Shown here piece after piece: positions 10,416-22,583 of a DNA stretch of 64,000 nt. The notes under the pieces were generated by a model. It was not told where the DNA came from. It saw nothing but the letters and a program-made list of their open reading frames with translations, and ran no database searches. The translations under genes were made by a program, and so were the position numbers. Every line of letters starts with the position of its first letter. Positions within the stretch are counted from its first letter, which is position 1. The stretch is taken from contig OX637402.1 of assembly GCA_951799425.1 (NCBI GenBank), forward strand, positions 8,150,001-8,214,000. Reading direction: 5' to 3'. The stretch comes from Ilex aquifolium (taxonomy: Eukaryota > Streptophyta > Magnoliopsida > Aquifoliales > Aquifoliaceae).

Positions 10416-11336
10416 GGATTGTTTTTGCTCAATCAGGGTGGAACGTGATTCACTCAATCTTTGTTAAAGATTGGCTCCTTGTTCATTGTTATTTTATCTT
10501 TTAAGTCTTCTACTTGGAGGGATGAGCATCACCCACTTTTCTAGCTTTACCAAAGCCATGAAGAGTGAGTAGTTTCTCATTCACTCTTTAGTAAGAGGAG
10601 AAGGGCATGTCTAAGTTATCCGGGAATTATATTTATGCACTGTTCTTATGCTTAACGTTTATTTCCTCTTGATTAATGGATGATTGATTGCATCTAGCAA
10701 AGCTAAGGTACTTTGTATAACCGTGGGTTCTTTCTATGACACGGATGAGTCTTGCATAGAAAGACTCATCGGGTCAAGGCAAGTTCCCCGGCTAGATCTT
10801 CAGGACTACCCTTCAATCCTCCCCCTTATTGTGCTTCATTTAAAGAATGGAATATTAATGTCATGATTGGATGTCTTGTAGAAACACTTGCTTGTTTGTA
10901 GACGGGTTAAGTCTCGGCACAGACAATTCTTGTAAACTTCTAGAAAGACATCGGAATCATGTTCTTAATTCTCACAGTCCATCTTTATCTTCCGATTAAC
11001 TTGCTGTTGACACGGGAGTTAATTGAGTTATCAAGCACATGTATAATAAACCGGATAATTAACTACATGTCCAGATCCTTGAACTAAAGAGTGACCCTTT
11101 TTTAGCATTTATCTCCTGTTTTGTTAAGAAAATTCTCTTGGAAAGAATCTTATATTCTGTCCAGGAAATCTCACATCTCTCAACAAATCTCAAAGGTTAC
11201 AAACAATAGGTCTCCACCACTGCTTATCTCAAAAATACCAACAACAGTTCCCTGTCGATTCAACTCCGGGCTCAAACCGGATTATTACTACAGCTTGACC
11301 GCCTGCACTTGGGTGTACACATATCGGATCAAGTCA
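10416..11336 (+). mobile_element. 5' LTR remnant of Athila/Tat-type element B
   Basis: This is the downstream part of an LTR of a different type from LTR A. It ends AAGTCA, seven bases before the PBS. Near its end it carries the block common to many Athila and Tat LTRs: TTCCCTGT-GATTC (about 11239), then ATTACTACAG, then GCACTTGGGTGTAC (about 11305). A second set of LTR-end signals less than 1.1 kb after those of LTR A shows this is a junction of two LTRs and not one long LTR. Confidence 0.65.
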
Positions 11337-11342
11337 AGTTTT

Positions 11343-11360
11343 TGGCGCCGTTGCCAGAGA
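11343..11360 (+). other. Primer-binding site, tRNA-Asp type (B)
   Basis: TGGCGCCGTTGCCAGAGA resembles the complement of the 3' end of plant tRNA-Asp, the usual Athila/Tat primer. Confidence 0.85.
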
Positions 11361-11454
11361 ACTTTGAAAGGTGTTTTAAGGTAAAAGGTAAAAATACCTT
11401 CATCTTTGTATAAATTCTTTGGTTTACTGTAAATAATTTTGTTTTATTTTCTTT

Positions 11455-13296
11455 ATGACTGAGGACACTCCTCACTATCAAAATTTGCCGGCAGAATCTT
11501 GTGAGTCTGTGAATCAGCCTAAACCAAATTCACCTAGATCAGTAGCAGACTCTTGTGAGAGTAATATGGAAAATAATGAAGGAAACGGAGAAGTCCCTAT
11601 GAGAGAGGAGGAAGTGCCAAACAATCGAACTTTGCGGGATTACTTAAATCCCACAAGAAACAGTGTCCCCTCTTGTTTTGTATTTCCTGAAAATGTTCCC
11701 CCCTTTACTGTAAAGCCGGGGACAGTGCAGTTATTACCCGTGTTTCATGGATTAGATGCAGAAAATTCATATCTGCATATAAAAGATTTTGAGGAAGTGT
11801 GTGGAACTTTTCAAGACAATTATGAACTAGCCAAAATGAAACTGTTTTCTTTCTCTTTAAGGGATAGAGCTAAATAATGGCTAAATTTTTTAAAAGCTTT
11901 TTCGATACCTAATTGGCAGGCATTGCAAAATGAATTTTTTGGAAAGTTTTTTCCTCTGCACCGCACAAATGCATTAAAAAAGCAAATCATGAATTTTGCG
12001 GTTAAAGACGGAGAAACTTTTTATCAAAGTTGGGAGAGATTCAAAGATCTGCCCCAATCCTGCCCACATCACGCTTTTGAGAATTGGACTTTGGTAGGAT
12101 TTTTCTATGACTCCTTACCCTCTAGACTATGTCTGTTTGTCGAAATGATGGCCCAAGGAGAATTTATGGGAAAAAGTCCGGAGGAGGCATTCAATTTCTT
12201 TGACACCATTTATGACAGCTCTCAGATGTGGGACTCAGCCTCTCCTACCACTGTAGAAGCCAGACCATCTACTTCCCAAGGAGGTAAATATGTCTTGAGA
12301 GAGGATGATGACTTAAGAGCAAAAATGTCTACGTTGTCTCGAAAGCTTGAAGCTTTAGAGATGAAGAAAGTCCATCAAGTTGATGTTAGCTCTTCCACAG
12401 AACAAGTGTGTGAAATCTGTGCGCTAACAGGACACCCTACTGGGGAATGTCCCACCATCCCAGCGTTCAAAGAGGTCTTGTTGGAACAGACACATGCAGT
12501 TTCCAACTTCAACAAGCCTTACTCTAACCCATATTCTTAAACATACGATCCAGGGTGGCGAAACCACCCTAACTTCAGTTGGAAGAACACACAACCAATA
12601 CCCATGAACCAACAACAAGGCTCATACCCACCACCTCAAGGACCTCCCGCATATCAACCATACCAACCACCACAAAAGAGGAGCCTTGAGGACACACTGA
12701 ATCAGTTCATGTAAAGCCAAATGAATTATAACAATAATTCCACACAGGCTTTCACTGATTTCAAAACTCAGACCACTCAATCTTTTGAGGATCTTAAAAG
12801 CCACATCCAAAAGCTGACCCAATCCATGGTCACACACGAAAAGGTCAAGTTTCCTGCCCAACCAAAGCAACCACAAGGCCAATTCCATGTAGGGAACCCT
12901 TCAACAACAGGAAACACACAAGACCAAGCCCAAGTTATCACTACACTAAGAAGTGGCAATGTGATTGACAAGACCATCAGAGACATACTCATTCCAAAGC
13001 CAAGGCCTGAGTCAATCCCAGTCAACCCATCATCTGAGCCTGACCAATTGAGACTGAACTTGAAGAAGAACCTGAGCCTATGATTGAACAAGAGGCAGAA
13101 CCTTTTGAGGAAAAAGACCCTTCATGTTCCATTCCTGCTCCTTTTCCTCATAGACTCAAAACCAAACAGAAGTTGAAAAATCAGCCTAAAATTTATGAGC
13201 TTTTTAAGCAAGTAACTATCAACATCCCACTTCTGGACGCAATCAAACAAGTTCCGTATTATGCCAAGTTTCTAAAAGACTTGAACGACAAGTCGA
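11455..13296 (+). pseudogene. Athila B gag to protease start (fossil)
   Basis: Remains of an Athila gag. The gag core is at about 11750-12220 (phrases SYLHIKDFEEV, AKMKLFSFSL, FFPLHRTNALKKQI). A CCHC zinc knuckle of spacing C-x2-C-x4-H-x4-C follows at about 12410-12455, then a Pro/Gln-rich stretch and the conserved pre-protease region (IPAPFPHRL, then VTINIPLLDAIKQVP) to about 13296. Its N-terminal sequence differs from the MWGRD type of the other elements here, so B is a separate subfamily. There are about three or four breaks. It ends at a junction with reversed pol. Confidence 0.75.
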
Positions 13297-16200
13297 GATA
13301 AATGGTCCGCCACCACATTCTCCACTCCTAATGACTCTCGGTTTTACATCCTGCTTAGACAAGAGATACTTCAAAGCAGTGTGATCAGTATAGACTACTA
13401 TAGGTGAACCAATTATATAAGACCAAAATTTATCCAATGCGAATACTATGGCTAGCAACTCTTTCTCGGTGGTGGTTTAATTCATTTGTGCCTCGTTTAG
13501 AGTCTCACTAGCGTAGTATATTATATATGGTCTCTTGTCTTCCCTTTGACCGAGCACAGCGTCGACCGCGTAATCACTCGCGTTGCACATAAGCTCAAAT
13601 GGTAAGTCCCACTTGGGTGGTCGCATGATCAAAGGTGAAATGAGCATGCTTTTTAGTTTTTTAAACGATGTCTCATAATCATCCGACCACACAAATGGGA
13701 CATCATTGGAAATAAAATTGGTCAAGGGCCTAGCCAATGCACTAAAATCTTTTATAAAGTGGCGGTAAAAGCTGACATGGCCAAGAAACGTCCTGATATC
13801 TTTGATGACCTTTGGCGTGGGGAGGTTAGAAATTGCTTCAAACTTTGATTTATCAACTTCGATCCCCTTTGCCGAAACGATATGCCCGAGCACTATTCCT
13901 TGTGTCACCATAAAATGACACTTCTCCCAATTGAGAACCAAAATTTTCTCCTCACATCTCTCAAGTACTCTCTCCAAGTTCTCCAAACACCCCTCAAATG
14001 AATCCCCAAATATGGAAAAGTCATCCATGAAGAATTCCACGATCTTTTCCACCATATCACTGAAAATTTCCATCATACATCTTTGAAAAGTCCCTGGGGC
14101 ATTATACAACCCAAATGGCATGCGTCGGTAGGCAAAGGTACCAAAGGGGCAAGTGAAGGTGGTCTTTTCTTGATCCTCCAATGCGATCTCAATTTGATTG
14201 TAGCCGGAGTATTCATCCAAGAAACAATAGAACAAGTGTCCGGCTACTCTCTCCAACACTTGGTCGAGGAATGGCAAAGGGAAATGGTCCTTTCTTGTGC
14301 AAGAGTTGAGCTTCTGATAGTCAATACACACTCTCCATCCGGTGACTACTCTTGTCGGAATCAATTCATTGTCCTCATTTGCAACTACGTTGACTCCCGA
14401 TTTCTTTGGCATTACTTGAGTGGGGCTAACCCATTTAGTGTCGACAACTGGAAAGATGATGCCCACATCAAGTAGCTTGAGTACCTCGTCCCTCATAATC
14501 AGATTTAACCTTCTTTGTGGTTGTTGGGACGGCTTGGAGTCTTCTTCAAGGTAGATGCGGTGTGTGCAAATGAGGGGGCTTATCCCCTTGATGTCGGTAA
14601 TTGTCCAACCAATTGCTCTCTTGTGCCTCCTTAACATTTTCAAATCCTCTTCTTGCTTCGCCTCCAAAGTTGAACTTATTACCACCGAGAAGGTCTCATG
14701 CTCTCCCAAGAATGCATATTTTAGGTTGGATGGTAATGGCTTCAACTCCAAGATGGGATTTTGCACAGTTGATGGAAAGATATTTTTCTCTTGCAAATAA
14801 AGTCTCTCAAATGTTGGGGTCCATTTTTCTACCCCTTGTAAACTTTTCAGCTCCTCCTGATCAACCATCTTCTCCTCCCCAAACTCCAATGTGCTAAATA
14901 GCTCCAAGTGTTCCTCCACCAAAGTATCAATCCTATTGACTTCATGCACTTCCTCATCGTCCCCCGGTTGTTTGCACAAATTAAACACGTTGAGGTCCAT
15001 TGTCATATTCCAAAAAAGTAAGCTTCATAAGTCCATTCCTACAAGTAATCACGACATTAGAAATATCAAGGAACGGCCTACCTAGAATGACAGGAATTTG
15101 TGAGCTAGGGTTAGCAACCGGACGAGTTTCAAGTACAATAAAATCAATAGGAAAATAGAAATTATCAACTTGAACTAAGACATCCTCAACTACTCCCCTC
15201 GGTGTTCTAATAATTTCGTCCGCCAACTGAAGAGTGATTGGAGTTGGCTTCAACTCTTCAAGTTGGAGTTGTTTATACACCGAATAGGGTAGGAGGTTAA
15301 CACTTGCCCTCAATCAAGAAGTGCTTGCTCCACCCGATAATTCCCTATTGTGATGGCAATAGTAGGGCATTCGGGGTCTTTGAACTTTGGCGGTGTGTTT
15401 GTCCTCAAGATTGAGCTCACTTGCTCGGTGAGGAATGTCTTCTTGTGCACATTCAACTTTCTATTCATGGTGCAAAAATCCTTCAAAATCTTGGCACATG
15501 AAGGGATTTTCTTTATGGCATCGAGGAGTGGGATTTTGATCTTAACCTGCTTGAACATCTCAATAATGTCAGAATAATTAGCCACCTTCATGGCTGTCTT
15601 CAAATGATTGGGAAAAGGGGCCGGAATGGGACGTGCATGCACATTTTCATCAACAATTTTTTCTTTCTCACTCGCATCACCCCCCTCGGAGTCACCCTTA
15701 GTCTCATTTTCTTTGGTCAATGTGATCTTGGGTGAGACTTTTGGCACAATGGTCTTGTCAATTTGCTTGTCGCTCCTAAGGGTGGTGACCGCCTTGAGTT
15801 GCTCACAACTCTCCTATGTGAGTTCAAATGACTCAATTACATGTTGGCCTCTAGGGTTCTCTTGGGGTTGAGCGGGGAATTTTTCTTGCTCTTGTTGGGC
15901 CGATCCTATGGCATTGCTCAATTTTGTGATTTGGGTTCGAATATCATTGAAGGCGGCAATGGTTTGGTTGTTGATGGTGGTTTAGCTTTGTATGAATTGG
16001 TGCACCACATCCTTTAAGTTTCTCTTATGAGGTGGTTGGTAGGTGGGAGGATTGGATAGTCCTTGTTGACCATAACTTTGTGGAGGTGGACTTTGGGAAA
16101 AAATTTGTGGAGGCGAGTTTTATGAATACCCTTGCGGATTGGACCGAGGGTATTGAGAGCTAGATGATTGACCTTGGCCATGGTATTGATTTTGTTTAGG

Positions 16201-16347
16201 AGGCATGGGGGTGAATATGAACTAGACCCGTAAGGAGTGAGATTCTCATTCTTCCAACTGAAGTTCGGGTGATTACACCAACCCAGATTGTATGTATTAG
16301 AGTGTGGGGAGAATGATTGCCTACTTTGATTGAAGGCATAGACTTGT
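13297..16347 (-). mobile_element. Athila fragment E: RNase H to gag, reversed (fossil)
   Basis: Read on the minus strand from 16347, this runs from the gag C-terminal part (about 16340-15600) through protease (about 15400-15000; VVEDVLVQVDNFYFP, ILGRPF) and RT (about 14750-13700; FMDD box and RMPFGLYNAP) to the RNase H start (to about 13297). One open stretch covers most of RT (13477-15006), so the damage is light, about three or four breaks. Both edges are junctions: plus-strand gag of B on the left and the start of LTR F on the right. Confidence 0.85.
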
Positions 16348-18095
16348 TGATTAGCACAAAATATTGCATATATTGTATGTGGTTATACCCTTTTTATACT
16401 TGCTTTTGTTGTGAATTTGGAAAGAAATGCAGTTAATCTACCGTTTAATGAAGTTTTGTGTGAATGTGAGTGAAAAGTTGTTAGTAGCTTGAGTTAAGCT
16501 CCCATCGTAGTGTTTGAAGTCAATGAAGATGAGGGGATAACTTAAAGGAAGGATTGGAGGTGAAGAAACCAAGAAAAAGACAAATTGGATGAAAACCTTT
16601 CGGAATGTTTGGCCATAAACCTTCCGGAAGGTTTTGTCTACTGGAATGAACTTTCTGGAAGGTTTGAATCGATCTTCCGGAAGGTTAAGCTCACTGGACT
16701 GCTGTTTTAACTGTTCTTGCAAAAACCTTCCGGAAGGTTTACATCGACCTTCCGAAAGGTTTACATCGACCTTCTGGAAGGTTTACATCGACCTTCTGGA
16801 AGGTTTTGCCCAGAAAGCCCAGAAAGCTCAGACAGCCTGCAACTCAAGCTCTGTCATTTGGGGGCCCCACCTATGCTTCTCCCACTTATCCCCTGATATC
16901 TCTTACAGACATACATGCCTCTCCTTGCCTAAGCTTGGACTTTGGAGGCCCAAGCATTAATGAGAAAGAGAGAGAAGAGGGAAGCTTGGGAAGTGCAGGC
17001 TAGGCTTGTCCTAGCCTACCCAAGCCATCAACTCAGCCTCCTATGTATTGGAGGCCAGTCACACACCAGAGAAGACCTCCATGGATGAAAATGCAAGCAT
17101 TACTTGACATTATTCAGCATTGTAGAGCAATATAGAGAGAGAAGCTTAAGGAGGGAGACATAGTTTTAGAGAGAGAAGTTAGATTTTTGCATTTCTTCTA
17201 CCCATTTCACTTGTAATCTTCTATAAGAGTCTTGTAAGCTTCATTTATTGTACTTAATGTCATTTATTTCAAGTGCATTGGAAGTTTAGTCAAGTATCTT
17301 TCAACTTACCATTGTTACATTCAATTTTTACATTTCAAGCTTTTTAGTTGGGTATTAAATGCACTTATTGTTGTAGTTTCACTTCTCTTCACTTTAATGC
17401 AAGTTTAACTTCCATTTCAATACCATGTCTCTTTACACATTGTATGTTCCTGCATTAAATATGAGTAGTTAAGCTTTAAGTTAGCTTATCTAAGGGAGAA
17501 TTCCTCTTGGGTATGCTAAATCAACTCTTTTTCATTCCTCCTCGTAGTGTAAGATGGTTTGGTTTGACTAGGTTGAGTGTGGACGTGGTGATGAGTTCTT
17601 GATACACTGTAAAATTTTCACGGGATATGCTTGTATCCTCACCTCCATTTTAGTCCCGTGCTTCCTACGAATCAATCGAACGTCTAAGCACCATTGGAAG
17701 AATGTCTTGAGTTGATTTGGCATTCCTATTGGAATAATCCATTTGGATTAGCCAACACTTGTTTCCATTTCATTTTCATCAAGAACACAATTCACCAAAA
17801 CTCAAACTCAAAGATTTTTACATTTTCTTTTTCACCAAAATCACTTTCAACACAATTCACCTTCCTTCCCTGAGGAGACGACCTTGGAATACAAATTTCA
17901 AGTAAAACACTTCACTCAAAAGTCTCTCTGCACTTGGGGAGCACTTCTGTTTACACTCACACACACATTTCATTCACACACCCGTTTACCCTATTTCTTG
18001 CGTCATTCCGAGAGAGAGTGATACTCACCTATCCGTATAAGCCATACACATATTACGGGATGTTGTTTGGAGATTAGGGTCGACAGAAAAAGTCA
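16348..18095 (+). mobile_element. Athila LTR F (5' LTR, 1.75 kb)
   Basis: Starts TGATTAGCACAAAATA and ends AAAAAGTCA, eight bases before a tRNA-Asp PBS. It contains the TTCCGGAA palindrome cluster (16592-16808), GAGAGA-rich stretches, and the conserved ACGACC block with a stem-loop at 17883-17902 (one G-U pair). It is close in type and length to LTR I (27704-29456). Confidence 0.85.
16592..16808. repeat. TTCCGGAA palindrome cluster in LTR F
   Basis: About eight copies of AACCTTCCGGAAGGTT or near forms, several spaced by TACATCGA. Imperfect copies mostly read CTGG or CCGA at the centre, as expected from deamination of methylated CCGG. Confidence 0.9.
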
Positions 18096-18103
18096 AGAAT
18101 TTT

Positions 18104-18121
18104 TGGTGCCGTTGCCGGGGA
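18104..18121 (+). other. Primer-binding site, tRNA-Asp type (F)
   Basis: TGGTGCCGTTGCCGGGGA, one base off the perfect Athila site. Confidence 0.85.
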
Positions 18122-18254
18122 AGGCAAAGCGCTGAATTAAGCTGATTTTCGGACAACAGAGGTAAGTCTCGTGACTTCTCATCACGGGTTGAGGTACGTT
18201 GTTCCTTGTATATACTTTTATTTACCTACTTTTAAATTGTAGATATTATTTTTT

Positions 18255-18660
18255 ATGTGGGGACGGGACGACCAAAATGGATGGGTTAGGCAACCCTTAG
18301 GCCCCAACATGAATATTGACTGAGATCCACCCGACGATGCCAGTGATAATTTTTGAGAATGAGGAGGCTAATGTCCCAAGGTGAGGAGAAGTGCAAGACC
18401 CTAGAATTCCAAACCCTAGAATTCATTTCCCTCCTAGGAATGAAAGGAACAATATCCCCATTGATCCTCCGGCGAGGTCAATGCGGGATTATCTTCAACC
18501 CACACGTAGCACCACTCCCTCATGCATTCTCTTACCGGTCCAAGCTCATGCCTTCCTATTCAAGCTGGGAATGTTGCAACTACCTCCTCAATTCCACGGA
18601 ATTGAAAGAGAAAATCCCTATTTACACATTAAGGAATTCAAGGATATAGTTGCAACCTTC
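18255..18660 (+). pseudogene. Athila F gag N-terminal part (fossil)
   Basis: Begins with the MWGRD start shared with elements I, C and D, then the phrases IPIDPPARSMRDY and HIKEFKDIVATF. It is followed at 18661 by a reversed LTR terminus. A few breaks. H (19438 on) may be the continuation of the same element. Confidence 0.75.
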
Positions 18661-19437
18661 TGCTTGGTGTTTTTCTTTGTTATCCCTAACCCCTAAATAT
18701 CCTCCCTCAAAATGTAATGTATAGGGATGGATGGGAGTGTCAGACTCCCTTTGAGTAGTGTCAAAAGAAAGGGCAAGGAGATGGGAAAATGGAATGGTGG
18801 AAATGTGTTATGTGTATGAACAAAAATGCTCCCCAAGCGCAAGGAGACTTTTGTGGATCGTGTTTTACTTGGAAGTATTCCAAGGTCGTTTCCACGGGGA
18901 AGGATGTAAACCAATAGAAAGTGATTTTGGGTGAAAGAAAGTGTAAAATTCTTTGTTGTTGAAAGTTGTTTGGTGAAGTGTGTTTTGGTAAAAATGAAAT
19001 GAGAAACAAACGTTGGCAAACCCAAGGGGTCACTCCAATAGGAATACCATCTCAACTCGAATCCTTCCTCCAATAGAGCATGAATGAACGATTGATTCAT
19101 GGGAAGCTAGGGATAAGATGGGTCACTATCTAAGCATAAACAGTGACTAGGCCTACGAAATATCAAAGACTCACCAACTTATCCACCCTCAACCCAGTCA
19201 AACCGAACCATTGAACTCTGAAAGAAGGGAGGAGAGAGAGTTGAAATGGTATACCCAAGTGGAGGTTCCCCTTGGTCTGCCAACTAAGGGATTTTAGCTA
19301 CTCATGCTTGAAATGAAATTAACAACGTAATGAGAGTGCATTGCAAGGGAATGAAGTTCTTGAGTAACTAAATGCACACAAACATAAGCTATAAATGAAA
19401 GCAATGAATACCCATTTTATAAGTAAGAAAATGAAGG
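18661..19437 (-). mobile_element. Reversed Athila LTR piece G
   Basis: On the minus strand this is the downstream part of an Athila LTR ending exactly at its CA terminus (TGCTTGG on the plus strand at 18661). It carries the conserved stem-loop (18868-18884) and the ACGACC block. The clean terminus inside gag of F suggests an insertion; the other side runs straight into gag/pol of H without a visible LTR start. Confidence 0.75.
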
Positions 19438-22400
19438 ACCGACCAATCCTCCCACCTACCAACCTCCCCATAAGGGGAATTTGGTGGATGTGGTTTATAA
19501 TTTCATCCAAATCCAAACCGTCTTCAACAATAACATTTCGGCTCAAATCACAAAACTGACTAATGCCATAGGGACATCACAACAAGAGAAGGGGAAATTC
19601 CTCGCTCAACTCCAAGAGAACCCTAAAGGCCAACATGTGATTGAGTCATCTAAACCTATAAAAGGAGAGTTGTGAGAAACTCAAGGCAGTCACTACCCTT
19701 CGAAGTGACAAACAATTTGATAAGACCATTGTGTCAAAAGTCTCACCCAAGGCCACATTGTCATTAGAGAAAGAGACTATGGGTGACTCCGAGGGGGGTG
19801 AGGTGAGTGAGAAAGAAAAATTGGTTGATGAAAGTGTTCATGTATCCCCCATTCCGGCCCCTTTTCCCAATCGTTTGAAGCCACCCATAAAGGTGGCTAA
19901 CTATTCTGATATAATTGAGATGTTCAAGCAGGTTAAAATCAACATTCCACTCCTCGATGCCATAAAGAAAATCCCTTCATGTGCCAAGATCTTGAAAGAC
20001 TTGTGCACAGTGAAGAGGAAATTCAATGTTCGCAAGAAGGCATTCATCACCGAGCAAGTGAGCTCAATCTCGAGGACCAACACCCCACCAAAGTTCAAGG
20101 ACCCTGGATGCCGTACCATTGTCATCACAATATGGAATTGCCGGGTGGAGCAAGCTCTTCTTGATTTGGGGGCAAATGTCAACCTCCTACCCTACTCAGT
20201 GTATCAACAAATCCAACTTGAAGAGTTGAAGCCAACTCCAATCACTCTTCAATTGGTGGACCGAAGCATTCGAACACCGAGGGGAGTAGTTGAGGATGTC
20301 TTGGTTCAAGTGGATAATTTTTATTTCCCTGTCGATTTTCTTGTGCTTGAAACTCACCCGGTTGCTAACCCTGGCTCACAAATTCCCGTTATTTTAGGTA
20401 GACCGTTCCTTGCTACTTCTAATTTTGTGATTAATTGTAGGAATGGACTGATGAAGCTTACTTTCGGGAACACGACTATGGAATTCAATGTGTTCAATTT
20501 GTGTAAACACTAGGGGATGACGAGGAAGTGCATGAATTCAATAGGACTGATACCTTGGTGGAGGAGCACTTGGAGCTGCTGGGCTTGTTGAAATTGGGGG
20601 AGGAAGAGGTTGATGATCAAAGGGAACCGGAGAGCTTGAAAGGGGTGGAAAAATGGACCCCTACATTTGAGAAGCTTCCACACCAAGACAAAAACCCATC
20701 TTGGAGTTGAAGCAATTACCATCCAACTTTAAATATGCATTCTTGCGGGAACATGAGACCTTTCCAGTGGTGATTAGCTCAACTTTGGAGGCAAAGCAAG
20801 AAGAAGATCTCTTAAAAGTGTTGAGGAGGCATAAAGGAGCAATTGGGTGGACAATTTTTGACATCAAGGGGATAAGCCCTCTCATTTGTAAACACCGCAT
20901 CTACCTTAAAGAAAACTCCAAGCCGTCTCGACAACCACAAAGAAGGTTGAATCCAATCATGAAGGATGTGGTGAGAGACGAGGTACTCAAGCTATTTGAT
21001 GTGGGCATCATCTTTCCAATTGCCGACAGTAAATGGGTGAGTCCCACTCAAGTAGTGCCAAAGAACTCGGGAGTCACAATGGTTGCAAATGAGGACAATG
21101 AGTTGATTCTGACAAGAGTAGTCACCGGATGGAGAGTGTGCATTGACTATCGGAAGCTCAACTCTTGCACAAGAAAGGACCACTTCCCTTTGTCATTCCT
21201 CAACCAAGTATTAGAGAGAGTAGCCGGACACTTGTTCTATTGTTTCATGGTTGGATACTCCAGCTACAATCAAATTGAGATCGCATTGGAGGGTCAAGAA
21301 AAGACTACCTTCACTTGCCCTTATGGTACCTTTGCCTACCGACGCTTGCCATTTGGGTTGTGTAATGCCCCATGGGATTTTCAAAGATACGTTATGGGGA
21401 TTTTCAGTGATATGGTTGAGAAGATCGTGGAAGTTTTTATGGATGACTTCTCAGTGTTCGGGGATTCCTTTGGAGGATGTTTGGAGAATTTAGAGAGAGT
21501 ACTTGAGAGATGCGAGGAGAAGAACTTGGTCCTCAACTGGGAGAAGTGCCACTTCATAGTGACACAAGGAATTGTGCTCGGGCACATAGTTTCGGAAAAA
21601 GGGATTGAAGTCGACAAATCAAAGGTGGATGCAATTTCCAACCTCCCCACGCCAAAGGTCATCAAATATATCAGGTCGTTTCTTGGTCATGCTGGTTTTT
21701 ATCGTCGCTTTATAAAGGACTTTAGTGCATTGGCTCGACCCTTGACCAATTTACTTTCCAAGGATGTCCCATTTATGTGGTCGGATAATTGTGAGGCATC
21801 TTTTACAAAACTCAAAAGCATGCTCACTAAACCTCTGATTATGCAACCACCTAAGTGGGACTTACCTTTTGAGCTTATGTGCGACGCAAGTGATTACACG
21901 GTCGGCGCTATGCTCGGTCAAAGGGAAGACGAGAGACCTTATGTAATATACTACACTAGCAAAACTCTTAATGAAGCACAAATGAATTACACTACCACTG
22001 AAAAAGAGTTGCTAGCTGTAGTATTTGCATTGGATAAATTTCGATCATAGATTATTGGTTCACCTATAGTAGTCTATACTGATCACTCTGCTTTGAAGTA
22101 TTTGTTGTCTAAGCTGGATGCAAAAATGAAACTCATTAGGTGGATACTCCTCCTCCAAGAATTTAACTTGATGATCAAAGACAAAAAGGGAGTTGAGAAC
22201 ATGGTGGCAGACCATTTATCCCGACTTGTGGTGTAAGATGCCGATGAGCGCATTCCTATCCCTGATCTTTTCCCTAATGAACATTTATTATCTATTCATT
22301 CTGTTTGTCCTTGGTATGTTGACATATGTAATTATCTTGCTATAGGAAAAATACCACCGCACTGGAGCTCTGAGGATAGAAGGAGGTTTATGGAGGATGT

Positions 22401-22583
22401 GAAGTACTTTTACTTCGACAACCTGTACCTGTTCAAGTACTGCCCTAACCAAGTCATGAGGAGATGCGTACCAAAAAATGAACAATGGGAAGTCATTGCA
22501 TTCTGCCATTCAGAGGCGTGCGGTGGCCATTTCTCTTCAATGAAGACCTCAGCAAAGGTTTTATAATCAAGTTTTTATTGGCC
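19438..22583 (+). mobile_element. Athila fragment H: gag end to integrase start (fossil)
   Basis: Gag C-terminal part (19440-19680), protease region (about 19730-20500; LDLGANVNLLP and ILGRPFLATSN), RT (about 20700-21700; FMDDFSVFG and LPFGLCNAP), RNase H (about 21870-22235; [34 protein letters not shown]) and the zinc-binding start of integrase (about 22370-22583). RT/RNase H is open over about 1.35 kb (20701-22050). About four breaks. It ends at a tail-to-tail junction with I. Confidence 0.85.

Noticed and set aside
10715-10775. Possible hammerhead ribozyme (GATGAG...GAAAGAC with competing CTTTCTATG/CATAGAAAG and GATGAGTCT/AGACTCATC stems)
   Set aside because: The core lacks the required CUGAUGAG and CGAAA arrangement; the hairpins are real but the ribozyme call is not supported.
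2499-13296. Tandem Athila elements sharing one central LTR
   Set aside because: The presumed single LTR contains two sets of LTR-end landmarks and changes type near 10415, and gag of B is a different subfamily.
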